A stretch of DNA of 64,000 nt from Pseudodonghicola xiamenensis DSM 18339 (GTDB lineage: Bacteria > Pseudomonadota > Alphaproteobacteria > Rhodobacterales > Rhodobacteraceae), in NCBI RefSeq assembly GCF_000429365.1, contig NZ_AUBS01000004.1:186001-250000 (forward strand), read 5' to 3'. The first letter of the stretch is position 1, and every line of letters begins with the position of its first letter. Below the pieces are notes generated by a model. It was given only the letters and a program-made list of their open reading frames with translations. It was not told the origin of the DNA and did not search any database. A program made the position numbers and the translations under genes. This document shows positions 27,220-35,688 of this stretch, one piece after another.

Positions 27220-27797
27220 GCCGGCACCTTCATGTCGTTCAGGAAATTCTTGAGCATCGCGTGGCCATGTTCCGAGGCGATCGACTCGGGGTGGAACTGC
27301 ACCCCGTGGATCGGCAGCTCGCGGTGCTGCAGCCCCATGATGGTGCCGTCTTCCAGCCAGGCGGTGATCTCAAGGCAGTCGGGCAGGCTGTCGCGATCGA
27401 CCACCAGGGAATGATAGCGCGTTGCCTGGAAGGGCGAGGGCAGGCCGGCAAAGACGCCTTTGCCGCTGTGATGGATGGTGCCCATCTTGCCGTGCACGAT
27501 CTCGCCCGCGCGCACCACCTTGCCGCCGAAGGCCTGGCCGATGGTCTGATGGCCCAGGCAGACGCCGAACAGGGGAATGCGGTGGGTGGCGGCGGCCTCG
27601 GTCAGCGGCAGGCAGATGCCGGCGCGATCGGGATCGCAGGGGCCGGGCGACAGCAGGATGCCGGCGGGCTTCATCGCCAGGGCGTCATCGACGCTCAGCG
27701 CGTCATTGCGGCGAATGGCCATCTCGGCCCCGAGATCGCCCAGATATTGCACCAGATTGTAGGTGAAGGAATCGTAATTGTCGATCAGCAGAAGCAT
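27216..27797 (-). CDS. trpG: Anthranilate synthase component II (glutamine amidotransferase)
   Basis: A 193-residue class I glutamine amidotransferase that supplies ammonia to TrpE. N-terminus [20 protein letters not shown], oxyanion block [13 protein letters not shown], nucleophile in GVCLGHQ (Cys80) and the His/Glu pair in [13 protein letters not shown] are intact. It heads the coupled string trpG-trpD-ung-trpC-moaC-moeA. No purine-rich ribosome site is visible in front of the ATG, but a strong hairpin (27819-27842) ends 21 bases upstream, which may control initiation. Its partner trpE is about 9 kb away, transcribed on the same strand. Confidence 0.96.
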   Translation of the reverse strand: MLLLIDNYDSFTYNLVQYLGDLGAEMAIRRNDALSVDDALAMKPAGILLSPGPCDPDRAGICLPLTEAAATHRIPLFGVCLGHQTIGQAFGGKVVRAGEIVHGKMGTIHHSGKGVFAGLPSPFQATRYHSLVVDRDSLPDCLEITAWLEDGTIMGLQHRELPIHGVQFHPESIASEHGHAMLKNFLNDMKVPA

Positions 27798-27818
27798 GAT
27801 GGCCCGGGCAGATTGGGG

Positions 27819-27842
27819 GCTGGTGGCAAAGCCGCCACCAGC
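27819..27842 (-). promoter_or_regulatory. Stable hairpin in the trpG leader
   Basis: Perfect 9-bp stem GCTGGTGGC/GCCACCAGC with a six-base loop, ending 21 bases before the trpG start. No T-run follows on the minus strand (CCCCCAATC), so it is not a simple terminator. No Trp-rich leader peptide precedes it. Confidence 0.5.
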
Positions 27843-27988
27843 ATAATAATGGTGGTCGGGACATACATGCTCTGGGATGGCGGGCAGCGTCAAGGGCCGG
27901 GGGCGGGACAAATCGACCGCCGCGCCTGGCGCAAGACGCCGCAAAGCGGGGCAATTGGGCCTTAACCGGGTGGATCAGTGAGAGAGGC

Positions 27989-29434
27989 ATGGCGGGTATG
28001 CGCGGATTTTTCGGGGGCTTCGGTCTGGGCGTTGTGGTCGCGGTGACCGGTGTCGCGGCGCTGTCTTTGGTGATGCCGTTGCCGCCACGACCGGATGTGG
28101 GGCCGGCGCCTGCCGCCGCGGTGCCGGAAACGCCGGCGGATCGTGGCGATGATCAGGCCGGGCTGGCCGCCAAGGGCAACGACGCCGATCTGGTCGAGGC
28201 GATGCCTCGGGCACCGTTGGCGGATCATCGGGCAGACGATCTGAATCCGCTTGCCAGTGCCGATACCGCGCCGGCGGAAAAGCCCAGCGTCGGCGGCGCG
28301 ACGGAGATGCTCTCCGGTCCGCAGGAGGAGGCCGCCCCGCCCGCAGTTGATTCATCGGCCGCCGGCCCGGATGTGCCCAAGACCCCCGCCGCCGGGCCGG
28401 AGGCGCCGGGCGCTGACCGCAGCATCTCGATCACGGCTGATCCGGCGCAGCCGGCAGCACCGGCCCTGCCTGAGACGGATTCGGGATTTGCCGCGTTGGA
28501 AGAGGCGACGCCAGAGGTGGGCTCTGACGAGGACGAGGCTGCGACATCGGCGCCCGATGCCGGGACGATCGAGCCTATCGCCGGATCGGTTGAGGCGGCT
28601 TCGGGAGAGGGCAGTCAGGCGCCCCGTATCGCCGCCCTGCCGCAGGCTGGCACGGAGGCTGTGGTCAGTTCGGCACCGCTTGGGACACCGGTCAAGCCCA
28701 TGATCGAGACCGATACGCCCCCGGATGCCGCGCCCGCTGCGGCCGAGACGGCGCTGGCGCTTTATTCCGTTCCGTTTGACAACCCCGATCACCGGCCGCT
28801 GCTGTCGGTCGTGTTGATCGACGACGCCCAGTCCATCGGGGCTGAAGCACTGGCCGATTTTCCCTATCCGCTGACCTTCGCCATCGACCCGTCCGAACCC
28901 GACGCGGGTGCCAAGATGCAACGCTATCGCGATGCCGGGTTCGAGGTGGTGATGTTGGCCGATCTGCCCGCAGCGGCGACGCCACAGGATGCGGAAGTCT
29001 CGATCGCGGTCTGGCGCACCGATGTGCCCGAGGCGGTGGCGATCCTGGAGGGCACCGGCAGCGGCATTCAGGGCAATCGGCAGCTTTCCGATCAGGTGAC
29101 CGAGATCGCGCGCAGCGCCGGTCTGGGGCTGATCACCCTGTCGAACGGGCTGAACACGGTGCAGAAGCTGGCCGCGCGCGAAGGGGTGCCCTCGGCGGTG
29201 GTGTTCCGTGACTTCGACGGGGCCGGGCAGACGCCGACGGTGATGCGCCGGTTCCTGGATCAGGCGGCGTTCCGCGCTGGTCAGGAGGGGGCGGTGATCA
29301 TGTTGGGCCGGGTGCGTCCCGACACCGTCAGCGCGCTGTTGATCTGGGGGCTGCAGGACAGGGCGCAGCGGGTGGCCTTGGCGCCGGTCTCTGCGGTGCT
29401 GACCTATACGCCCGGGGACGCGGCGCAGGAATAG
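27989..29434 (+). CDS. Divergent polysaccharide deacetylase family protein (YibQ-like)
   Basis: A 481-residue protein with an N-terminal membrane anchor (FGGFGLGVVVAVTGVAALSLV, about residues 8-28), a long low-complexity Ala/Pro/Glu-rich linker (about 30-250) and a C-terminal catalytic-fold domain: LSVVLIDDAQSIGAEALADF, PYPLTFAIDPSEPDA, and GLGLITLSNGLNTVQKLA. This is the divergent deacetylase (DUF610) layout; activity is not shown and metal ligands are partly degenerate in the family. Exported, probably acting in the envelope. In related genomes such genes lie near trpE/trpG; here it is divergent from trpG. Confidence 0.8.
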   Translation: MAGMRGFFGGFGLGVVVAVTGVAALSLVMPLPPRPDVGPAPAAAVPETPADRGDDQAGLAAKGNDADLVEAMPRAPLADHRADDLNPLASADTAPAEKPSVGGATEMLSGPQEEAAPPAVDSSAAGPDVPKTPAAGPEAPGADRSISITADPAQPAAPALPETDSGFAALEEATPEVGSDEDEAATSAPDAGTIEPIAGSVEAASGEGSQAPRIAALPQAGTEAVVSSAPLGTPVKPMIETDTPPDAAPAAAETALALYSVPFDNPDHRPLLSVVLIDDAQSIGAEALADFPYPLTFAIDPSEPDAGAKMQRYRDAGFEVVMLADLPAAATPQDAEVSIAVWRTDVPEAVAILEGTGSGIQGNRQLSDQVTEIARSAGLGLITLSNGLNTVQKLAAREGVPSAVVFRDFDGAGQTPTVMRRFLDQAAFRAGQEGAVIMLGRVRPDTVSALLIWGLQDRAQRVALAPVSAVLTYTPGDAAQE

Positions 29435-29510
29435 CAGCCGCCGCAGGCGCGCCTCCGGTCCTGTCCCCTGTGGCGTGGCATTGGCGGCGCCTGCGCGGAG
29501 TGTCGGAGCA

Positions 29511-30341
29511 ATGGTAATGGATCAACGGGTTACAGAGCTGGTGGGGCAGGACGCTGGCCTTGGGGCCGATGTCTCGATCTTCTCGATTACCCAGGCGACG
29601 GCGGTGACCTTCACCGATCTCTATCTTCGGCTGGCGCTTCTGGTCTTTGTCCAAACCGGCAGCAAGCTTGTGGTCTGCCCGCAGAATGGGGTGCTGATCG
29701 GCGAGGAGGGCGATCTGATGATCTTTCCGGCCGGGTCGCTGGTGACGCTGGAGAACCGCCCGGTGCTGAATGACAGCTATCGCGCTGTCGGTCTGTGTCT
29801 GTCGCATGATCTGGTCGATGCGGTCTTCGCCGATCAGCGGCTGTCGGCCGGGCCGCCGGGTATTCAGCTGCTGCGGCGGGACCTCGATCGTCCTGCGGAA
29901 ATCCTCGGGTTGATCCGCGAGACGCTCGACAATCAGGCCCTGCCGCCCGAAATCCGGCGCCACCGTTTGCTGGAACCGCTGATCTGGCTACGCCAACATG
30001 GGGTGCGCCTGCCAAGGCGCGACCAGGACGAACCGCTGAACCGGGTGCGCGGTCTGATCGAGGCCGATCCCGGATATCCCTGGCGGATCGCGGATGTCGC
30101 GCGACGTCTCGCGATGAGCGAGGCGACCCTGCGCCGCAGGCTCACGGCCTCGGGCCATGGCTTCGCCAAAGTTCTGCTCAACACCCGGCTCGAGATCGGG
30201 TTGACCCTGTTGCAGACGACGGGGCGGCCGATCTCCGGCATCGCGCTGGACTGCGGCTTCAAGACGCCCTCGCATTTCTCGGATGCCTTCCGCAAACGTT
30301 TCGGAATTCGGCCACGGGCGATCCGGTCGGCGGGTGATTGA
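29511..30341 (+). CDS. AraC-family transcriptional regulator
   Basis: A 276-residue regulator. The N-terminal half (FTDLYLRLALLVFVQTGSKLV, then DLMIFPAGSLVTLENRP) is a cupin-like sensor of the GadX/YqhC-type proteins that start with a serine/threonine-rich part; the C-terminal half is the double helix-turn-helix (WRIADVARRLAMSEATLRRRL, about 195-215; ISGIALDCGFKTPSHFSDAFRK, in part about 243-264; then RFGIRPRAIR). Start at 29511 or 29517; both have GGAG nearby. The PEBP-like gene downstream is in the same direction about 100 bases away and may be a target. Inducer unknown. Confidence 0.85.
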   Translation: MVMDQRVTELVGQDAGLGADVSIFSITQATAVTFTDLYLRLALLVFVQTGSKLVVCPQNGVLIGEEGDLMIFPAGSLVTLENRPVLNDSYRAVGLCLSHDLVDAVFADQRLSAGPPGIQLLRRDLDRPAEILGLIRETLDNQALPPEIRRHRLLEPLIWLRQHGVRLPRRDQDEPLNRVRGLIEADPGYPWRIADVARRLAMSEATLRRRLTASGHGFAKVLLNTRLEIGLTLLQTTGRPISGIALDCGFKTPSHFSDAFRKRFGIRPRAIRSAGD

Positions 30342-30438
30342 GCGTTTTTCGATAGTTTATGGCGGTTGTCCGGAAGCGGGCCGACGGGCTCGGGTCTATC
30401 TCTGCGGCATGATCAAACTCCCAGGAAAGGACTGTATC

Positions 30439-30987
30439 ATGCGTCGCATTTCATTGATTGCCGGGGCCGTTCTGGCCGGCGCGCTGGCCGCCTCGGCGCA
30501 GGCCGAGGGGTTCCGTCTGACCAGTAGCACCATCGCCGAGGGCGCGCAGATGAACGAGGAACAGGTGTTTGCGGGCTTTGGCTGCGATGGCGGCAACCGG
30601 TCGCCGCAACTGTCCTGGTCGGGGGCGCCGGAGGGCACCAAGAGCTTTGCGGTGACGGCCTATGATCCCGATGCGCCGACCGGGTCCGGTTGGTGGCATT
30701 GGCAGGTGGTGGACATTCCCGCTTCGGTCACCACGCTCGAGGCGGGCGCCAGCGGGACCGCCGCCATGCCGGCGGGCGCGAAGGAGATCAGCAATGATTA
30801 TGGTGTCACCAGTTTTGGCGGCGCCTGTCCGCCGCCGGGAGAGGTGCATCGCTATATCTTCACCATCTACGCCCTGCCGGTCGATACGCTCGGGCTGCCC
30901 GATGGCGCGCGCAATGCGCTGGCGGGCTTCATGATCAACAGCATGACGCTGGGCAGCGCGCGGATCACTGCCGTCTATACGCGCTGA
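30439..30987 (+). CDS. YbhB/YbcL family Raf-kinase-inhibitor-like protein (PEBP), exported
   Basis: A 182-residue PEBP-fold protein with a signal peptide (MRRISLIAGAVLAGALAASAQA, cleavage after residue 22). The ligand-binding features are GGNRSPQLSWSGAPEGTKSFA (in part, about 50-70), YDPDAPTGSGWWHWQVVDIP (about 74-93), and GACPPPGEVHRYIFTIYAL (about 131-149). Bacterial PEBPs have no firmly established role. The start at 30439 has AGGAAAGG ten bases upstream and gives the signal peptide; an upstream frame exists without support. Divergent from nothing; it follows the AraC gene. Confidence 0.88.
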   Translation: MRRISLIAGAVLAGALAASAQAEGFRLTSSTIAEGAQMNEEQVFAGFGCDGGNRSPQLSWSGAPEGTKSFAVTAYDPDAPTGSGWWHWQVVDIPASVTTLEAGASGTAAMPAGAKEISNDYGVTSFGGACPPPGEVHRYIFTIYALPVDTLGLPDGARNALAGFMINSMTLGSARITAVYTR

Positions 30988-31065
30988 TCCGCCCTTGGTG
31001 GTCGGCCCGCTTGGGCCGGTCTCCGTTGGGTCTGTCTGCCGGGCCCAGGCCTCAGGTCTTAAGGC

Positions 31066-32559
31066 TCAGAGGAAGATCGCGCGCAGGGCCAGAAAGACCA
31101 GCGCCGACATGACCGCCGCCGCTGGCACGGTGATCACCCAGGCCGCCACGATGGTAAGGAAATGCGACCGTCGCACCAGTTTGCGGCGGCGGCGTTCCTC
31201 GACCGCGAGCCGCTTGCCCGGGCCGCTTTTCGACGGCACATGGCGGGCGGTGTACCATTCGCGGAAAAAACCGACGCCGAAGATCGCCCCCACCGCGATA
31301 TGGGTCGAGGACACCGGCAGGCCAAAGCCGCTGGCCACGATCACCGTCAGTGCCGCCGACAGCGCCACGCAATAGGCGCGCATCGGGTTCAGCTTGGTGA
31401 TCTGGCTGCCGACCATGCGGATCAGCTTGGGCCCGAACAGCACCAGGCCGAAGGAAATGCCGAAGGCACCGATGATCATCACCCAGGTGGGAATTTCGAC
31501 CTTGCCTGAGATCTCGGCGAAATTGACCGAATGCACGATGGCGGCCAGCGGGCCGACCGCATTGGCCACGTCATTGGCGCCATGGGCAAAGGACAAGAGC
31601 GCGGCGGAGATCACCAGCGGCATGGCGAACAACGCCTTGAGCGATTTGTTGCGGTTCTCCATCCCCGCCGATTGGCGGCGCACGAAGGGGGCGGCGGCGG
31701 CATAGCTGAAAGCGCCGATCAGAACCCCGATCATCAGGGCGCTGCCGAGGTCGATATGGACGACTTTCTTCAGCCCCTTCAGCGCCAGATAGGTGGCGAA
31801 GGTGCCGGCCATGATCCCCACCAGCACTGGCACCCAGCGCTGCGCCGCGGCGATCTTGTCTTCGCGATAGATGATATAGATCTTGATGAAGGCCAGGAAG
31901 GCCGCCGCGATCACGCCGCCCAGCACCGGAGAGATCACCCAGCTCAGCGCGATTGCGCCCATGCTGGGCCAATTGACGGCGCCGAAGCCTGCAGCGGCGA
32001 TGCCCGCGCCCATCACGCCGCCCACCACCGAATGGGTGGTGGAGACAGGCGCCCCGACCCAGGTGGCGAGGTTGACCCAGAGCGCCGAGGAAGTCAGCGC
32101 CGCCATCATCGCCCAGACAAAGATCTTGGTATCGGCGACGCTGGTCGGGTCGATGATCCCCTTGGAGATGGTCGAGACCACATCTCCCCCCGCCAGCAGG
32201 GCGCCGGCGCTTTCGCACAGCGCCGCGATCACGATGGCGCCGCCCATGGTCAGCGCGTTGGCTCCCACCGCCGGCCCCATGTTGTTGGCCACGTCATTGG
32301 CCCCGATGTTGATCGCCATATAGGCGCCCAGCACGGCGGCGGCGACGATGATCAGCCCCGAGGCCGATCCTGCCCCGGCAAGCAGCGCCGCCAGCAGTCC
32401 GACGATGACCATGAACGCGAGGGCGACGCCCAAGCCCACCATCGGCCGCGCTACATATTGCGCGGCGAGCTCAAGTTGGCCGATCCGGCCCAGATCCTTG
32501 TCGAGTGTCTTCCACTGGCGGGTGGTCGGGCTGTTGGTGTCGGGGCTGTCTTGGGGCAT
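31066..32559 (-). CDS. Inorganic phosphate transporter, Pit family
   Basis: A 497-residue multi-pass inner-membrane phosphate/cation symporter of the low-affinity Pit type. The duplicated family signature is plain: GANDVANNMGPAVGANALT (about 105-123) and GANDVANAVGPLAAIVH (about 325-341). About ten hydrophobic segments are visible, including a long central hydrophilic loop (IIYREDKIAAAQR to RQSAGMENRNKSLK). Start at 32559. A Pho-box-like sequence (32600-32617) lies 41-58 bases upstream, which suggests control by PhoB, most likely repression under phosphate starvation as for pit of other alphaproteobacteria. A Nudix gene is just upstream on the same strand. Confidence 0.93.
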   Translation of the reverse strand: MPQDSPDTNSPTTRQWKTLDKDLGRIGQLELAAQYVARPMVGLGVALAFMVIVGLLAALLAGAGSASGLIIVAAAVLGAYMAINIGANDVANNMGPAVGANALTMGGAIVIAALCESAGALLAGGDVVSTISKGIIDPTSVADTKIFVWAMMAALTSSALWVNLATWVGAPVSTTHSVVGGVMGAGIAAAGFGAVNWPSMGAIALSWVISPVLGGVIAAAFLAFIKIYIIYREDKIAAAQRWVPVLVGIMAGTFATYLALKGLKKVVHIDLGSALMIGVLIGAFSYAAAAPFVRRQSAGMENRNKSLKALFAMPLVISAALLSFAHGANDVANAVGPLAAIVHSVNFAEISGKVEIPTWVMIIGAFGISFGLVLFGPKLIRMVGSQITKLNPMRAYCVALSAALTVIVASGFGLPVSSTHIAVGAIFGVGFFREWYTARHVPSKSGPGKRLAVEERRRRKLVRRSHFLTIVAAWVITVPAAAVMSALVFLALRAIFL

Positions 32560-32599
32560 GGGCTCCTTCCGCCGCGCGCCGGGGGACCCGGCCTGCGCC

Positions 32600-32627
32600 C
32601 TGTCATGAAACTGTTACAGTCTGTTGG
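32600..32627 (+). promoter_or_regulatory. Pho box candidate upstream of the Pit transporter gene
   Basis: CTGTCAT-GAAA-CTGTTAC (32600-32617): two 7-base repeats with a 4-base spacer, as in the PhoB consensus; a third degenerate CTGTTGG follows at 32621. The repeats run on the plus strand, opposite to the gene. Confidence 0.6.
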
Positions 32628-32652
32628 CGGATAGGATGGATCGGCGCGCAGA

Positions 32653-33138
32653 TCAAGCGCGGGCCGCGAGTTCCTGTTCGAACTGTTGCAGAACACCGCG
32701 CAGGGCGGGTTCATCGACCCGGTCATGCGCCTGGGGAAGGCTGAGCCATTGGCGCTGGCGCCGGTCGGCCTCGGGGTAGTCCTTGCGCATTTCCTCGACC
32801 TCGACCGGATAGACCGAGACGCTGCAGCGCTGTTCGATCCCGTTCGGATGGCGCTTGATGCTGCTGAAACTGGTCAGCGGGTCCTGCCAGGGCTTGCCCC
32901 TGTGCACACCGGCCTCTTCCCAGGCTTCCTGCAGGGCGGTTTCCCAGCTGTGCAGCCCGTTGATCGGCCAGCCCTTGGGCAGGATCCAGCGCCCGTTAGA
33001 ACTGGTGACCAGTAGAACCTCGGGCGTGTCCTGCCCCTGTGGCGTGCGAAAGCATAAGGCCGCAAGCTGCACCGGTTCGGGGCGGCTGATCATAAGCTTT
33101 ATGCTTTCCAACCAGGGGATGGAGCGCGGGTTCATCAT
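32653..33138 (-). CDS. Nudix hydrolase
   Basis: A 161-residue Nudix protein. The catalytic box is visible as GWPINGLHSWETALQEAWEEAGV, matching G-x5-E-x7-R-E-U-x-E-E-x-G-U with changes (Arg of REU replaced by Glu/Ala), preceded by GRWILPK (about residue 50). Nudix enzymes hydrolyse nucleoside diphosphates linked to other groups; this resembles diphosphoinositol/diadenosine polyphosphate-type hydrolases. The substitution in the box makes activity uncertain. It lies immediately upstream of the Pit transporter gene (93 bases) on the same strand. Confidence 0.85.
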   Translation of the reverse strand: MMNPRSIPWLESIKLMISRPEPVQLAALCFRTPQGQDTPEVLLVTSSNGRWILPKGWPINGLHSWETALQEAWEEAGVHRGKPWQDPLTSFSSIKRHPNGIEQRCSVSVYPVEVEEMRKDYPEADRRQRQWLSLPQAHDRVDEPALRGVLQQFEQELAARA

Positions 33139-33236
33139 CGAGGGGTAGCCTTGCTGCTCTGTTTTGTTTTTACAACCTAGGGCAAATTGCCGCGATTTTC
33201 AAATGGGCAGCGCGATCTGCGCTTTCAAGGGGGCAT

Positions 33237-34058
33237 TCAACCAGGCCAGACTGCCCATATTTCAGGCGGATGGGCAAAGACATTGATGTCCACAGGCCCA
33301 TTGACGCCGGGCACCACGCCGGTGCCGGTATATTGCCAGAAGGCCCACCGGGCCCCGGGATAGGTCTCGGAGGGATGACCGGCGACCGAGCGCAGCCAGA
33401 ACTGGGTGCCTTGCAGTCGGCCGATCCCGGTGTCGCGATAGAAATCCGGGGTGGTATAGATCACCGGACGCTTGCCGTAGTGGCGTTCCAGGATATCCAG
33501 AAATTTGCGCGCCTCGGCCCGGACGGTGGCGCCATCGGGGCGCTTGGGGCAGGTGCGCGACCGGTGGTTCCACTCCATGTCCAGCACATGGGGCAGGGCG
33601 TCGGGATCGCGCGGGACATGGCGGATGAACCAGCGGGCCTGTTCCGCTGCCGGGCGGCAGAAATAGAAATAATGATAGGCGCCGCGCCGGATACCGGCCT
33701 GTCCCGCGCCGTGCCAGTGGTCGCGGAATTTCGGATCGTCGTGATCGCCGCCCTCGGTCGCCTTGATATAGGCGAAGGAGACACCCGAGGCGCGTACCTG
33801 CTGCCAGTCGATATCGCCCTGATAGCGCGACACGTCGATGCCGTGGACGGAATAGGCGGCTGGGGTGGTCCCGGCCCAGTCATGCGGTTTCAGATCGCCG
33901 AAGCTTGGGGCGGGGAAGAAGCTCAGATGCGCCTCTGCGGGCGCAGTGGAGACCCGGCGCGGTGGTTCGGGGTTCGACTTGGGAACACGCGATCCGCAGG
34001 CAGTAAGGGCCAGCGCGGTGCAGAGAGAGAGGGTAAAGGCTTTCAGCACGAACGGCAC
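33237..34058 (-). CDS. Glycoside hydrolase family 25 lysozyme, lipoprotein
   Basis: A 273-residue exported muramidase-type protein. The N-terminus has a lipobox (LTAC, Cys21) after a hydrophobic signal, so it is probably a lipid-anchored envelope protein. The GH25 barrel starts VHGIDVSRYQGDIDW (Asp75) and continues SFAYIKATEGGDHDDP (about 94-109), GAYHYFYF, VLDMEWN with the catalytic-type Asp160-x-Glu162, and WAFWQYTGTG near the end. Such enzymes cleave peptidoglycan glycan strands. Probably housekeeping remodelling rather than phage lysis, as no phage gene is near. Alone in its transcription unit. Confidence 0.9.
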   Translation of the reverse strand: MPFVLKAFTLSLCTALALTACGSRVPKSNPEPPRRVSTAPAEAHLSFFPAPSFGDLKPHDWAGTTPAAYSVHGIDVSRYQGDIDWQQVRASGVSFAYIKATEGGDHDDPKFRDHWHGAGQAGIRRGAYHYFYFCRPAAEQARWFIRHVPRDPDALPHVLDMEWNHRSRTCPKRPDGATVRAEARKFLDILERHYGKRPVIYTTPDFYRDTGIGRLQGTQFWLRSVAGHPSETYPGARWAFWQYTGTGVVPGVNGPVDINVFAHPPEIWAVWPG

Positions 34059-34293
34059 CGGGGAAAAGAGAACAACAGCGTTGGGGGATTAACTCATGAT
34101 GCGGGTGATTTGGCAATCGGTCACCGCGACCTTGGGCAGAGCTCCGCTTGGGAAAGGTTGAAGGGATGCTGATGACGTTAGGAGCGGGGGAAGCCGGTAT
34201 TTCGACGGTTGCGGCGAAGGTCGGAAACGAGTCCAGTTTGCGGAATGCTGTATCGCCGCCAGATGGCAGCGAAGCGCAGAGAGCGAAGATTGA

Positions 34294-34824
34294 TTAGTGC
34301 ATTGCGAAACCGATTTTCGAGAAACCATGGCCATCGCCGGGGCGGTGCTGAAGCCATTCCATCACCTGGCCGAAGATCAGCTCATGGACGTTTTCAATCT
34401 CGGGGCAGTTCTTCCCGTCAAACGAGACGTCAAGAGCTTTCCCTGACACATCGACATTCACCTTGTCCCCGCGCCGCTTACACTCAACGTGCAAGATCAG
34501 GTTATGCTTTGGAAAAGCGCCCTCGGCCCTTTCGAGGATAACGCCAAAGGCAAACTTGAAAGAGCCATCGGATAGGTGCGACAGCGCATCCATGAAGAAC
34601 TTCTCTTCTTCAGTATTGCCGTCTTCGTCCACGCTGAAGAGAGGCGTATAGCTCTGGCTATAGGTGGTGGTGCCTTCCTTCCGAGGGAAGTCTTTCGGCA
34701 TGTCCAGATAATCATGCAGGCCGTTAACGATCAGCCGTGCCAGTGCCTCGTTTTCCTGCACGAATTGGCGTTCCGCATCTTTGTAGGAAGAAAATGCTGC
34801 GCGAAGTTCGTCGTATTTACTCAT
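34294..34824 (-). CDS. Hypothetical protein of unknown function, accessory-looking
   Basis: A 176-residue soluble protein I do not recognise. It starts MSKYDELRAAFSSYKDAERQ with a predicted helical N-terminus (charged, heptad-like to about residue 40), then a central acidic stretch (FSVDEDGNTEEEKFFMDAL, about 63-81), a probable beta-rich part (HNLILHVECKRRGDKVNVDV, about 107-126) and a His/Gly-rich C-terminus. Composition is less GC-rich than its neighbours, and it stands in a region without housekeeping genes. A strong ribosome site (GAGGGG) precedes the ATG, and TAATG links it to an upstream frame on the same strand, of uncertain reality. Transfer is possible. Confidence 0.7.
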   Translation of the reverse strand: MSKYDELRAAFSSYKDAERQFVQENEALARLIVNGLHDYLDMPKDFPRKEGTTTYSQSYTPLFSVDEDGNTEEEKFFMDALSHLSDGSFKFAFGVILERAEGAFPKHNLILHVECKRRGDKVNVDVSGKALDVSFDGKNCPEIENVHELIFGQVMEWLQHRPGDGHGFSKIGFAMH

Positions 34825-35186
34825 TATCGCCCCTCAAGCCATGTGCTTTTCTTCACGGTAGCCCGGCGCTTGGGTGTTGTCACCGCCTGAACATTTTCGG
34901 CGCAGCGATAGACGTTGGTGTTGACCAAATTCCTTGTCGCTATTGAGCTGATGGCACAATCCCGGTTGCTGACGGATGCGACGTTTTTTACGCTGCACAG
35001 CAGACGACCGGGAGACAAAGGGCCGCCTGCTGTCGTTACCGCCGGCGACGGGAGCGGCGGTTTGTCACGCAAAGCAGCCAATCGCATTCGGATGGGAAAT
35101 GGCCTCTTTGTGCTGGAGCGTGGGTTCTCGTCCCCGTCGGCGGGGGGAGGGGCTGACATGTCCCTCAATCCGAACGCGGGGAAATC
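34825..35186. other. Gene-poor stretch upstream of the hypothetical gene
   Basis: About 360 bases between the hypothetical gene and the HxlR gene. A minus-strand frame runs through most of it and ends TAA overlapping the ATG of the hypothetical gene (TAATG); it has no ribosome site near any of its early start codons and no recognisable family, so I do not call it a gene. It may hold the promoter and a degraded gene. Confidence 0.4.
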
Positions 35187-35564
35187 TCAGCCCGTGGCGT
35201 CGGTGACTGTCTTCGCCTGTTCCGGATCATAGAGGCCGCCGCCCAGATGCGCGTGCCCCCAGCTCATGATTTGCAGCAACACCGGCTCAAGTTCCTGCCC
35301 TCGCGCGGTCAGGGAGTAGCGATAGCGTACTGGCCTGTCCTGATAGGCCTCTCTTTCGACCAGCCCCCAGTCCATCAGCCGCTTCAACCGCTGCGACAGC
35401 AGGTTCGGCGGCAGGTGTTCCTCGCTGTTCTGCAACTCCTGAAACGTGTGCTTGCCGTGCCACATCAGGTCTCGCACCACCAGAAGGGTCCACTTGTCTC
35501 CAAGGATTTCGAGGCTGCGCGCAATTGAGCAGCGGGATCGGAATTCATGTTTCGGCGTGGTCAT
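35187..35564 (-). CDS. HxlR-family winged-helix transcriptional regulator
   Basis: A 125-residue DNA-binding protein of the HxlR/MarR-like type. The family marks are CSIARSLEILGDKWTLLVVRDL (in part, residues 12-31), FQELQNSEEHLPPNLLSQRLKRL (in part, about 41-60) and VRYRYSLTARGQELEPVL. Such regulators sense reactive aldehydes, quinones or disulfide stress and usually control the divergent neighbour. The divergent gene here is a cysteine-synthase-like enzyme, and the region between has direct repeats that would suit a dimeric regulator. Confidence 0.92.
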   Translation of the reverse strand: MTTPKHEFRSRCSIARSLEILGDKWTLLVVRDLMWHGKHTFQELQNSEEHLPPNLLSQRLKRLMDWGLVEREAYQDRPVRYRYSLTARGQELEPVLLQIMSWGHAHLGGGLYDPEQAKTVTDATG

Positions 35565-35608
35565 CTCATCCTCTGGTTCGGCATCGTTCGGGGCAGTCTA
35601 GCCTGGAG

Positions 35609-35659
35609 ACTTAAGAAATGGAAGTTTGACTGGTTCTGTAACTTAATTTATGGAAGTGA
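35609..35659. promoter_or_regulatory. Direct repeats between the HxlR and cysteine-synthase-like genes
   Basis: ACTTAA-N3-ATGGAAGT occurs at 35609-35625 and 35641-35657; starts are 32 bases apart (about three turns). The second repeat is about 30 bases before the start of the divergent gene. Candidate HxlR operator. Confidence 0.5.
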
Positions 35660-35688
35660 CTTGTGGAATACAGCGAAAGGTCCTTTCC

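Noticed and set aside
35571-35591. An SOS-box-like pair of GTTC repeats near the HxlR start.
   Set aside because: The spacing is six bases, not the seven required by LexA in this group.
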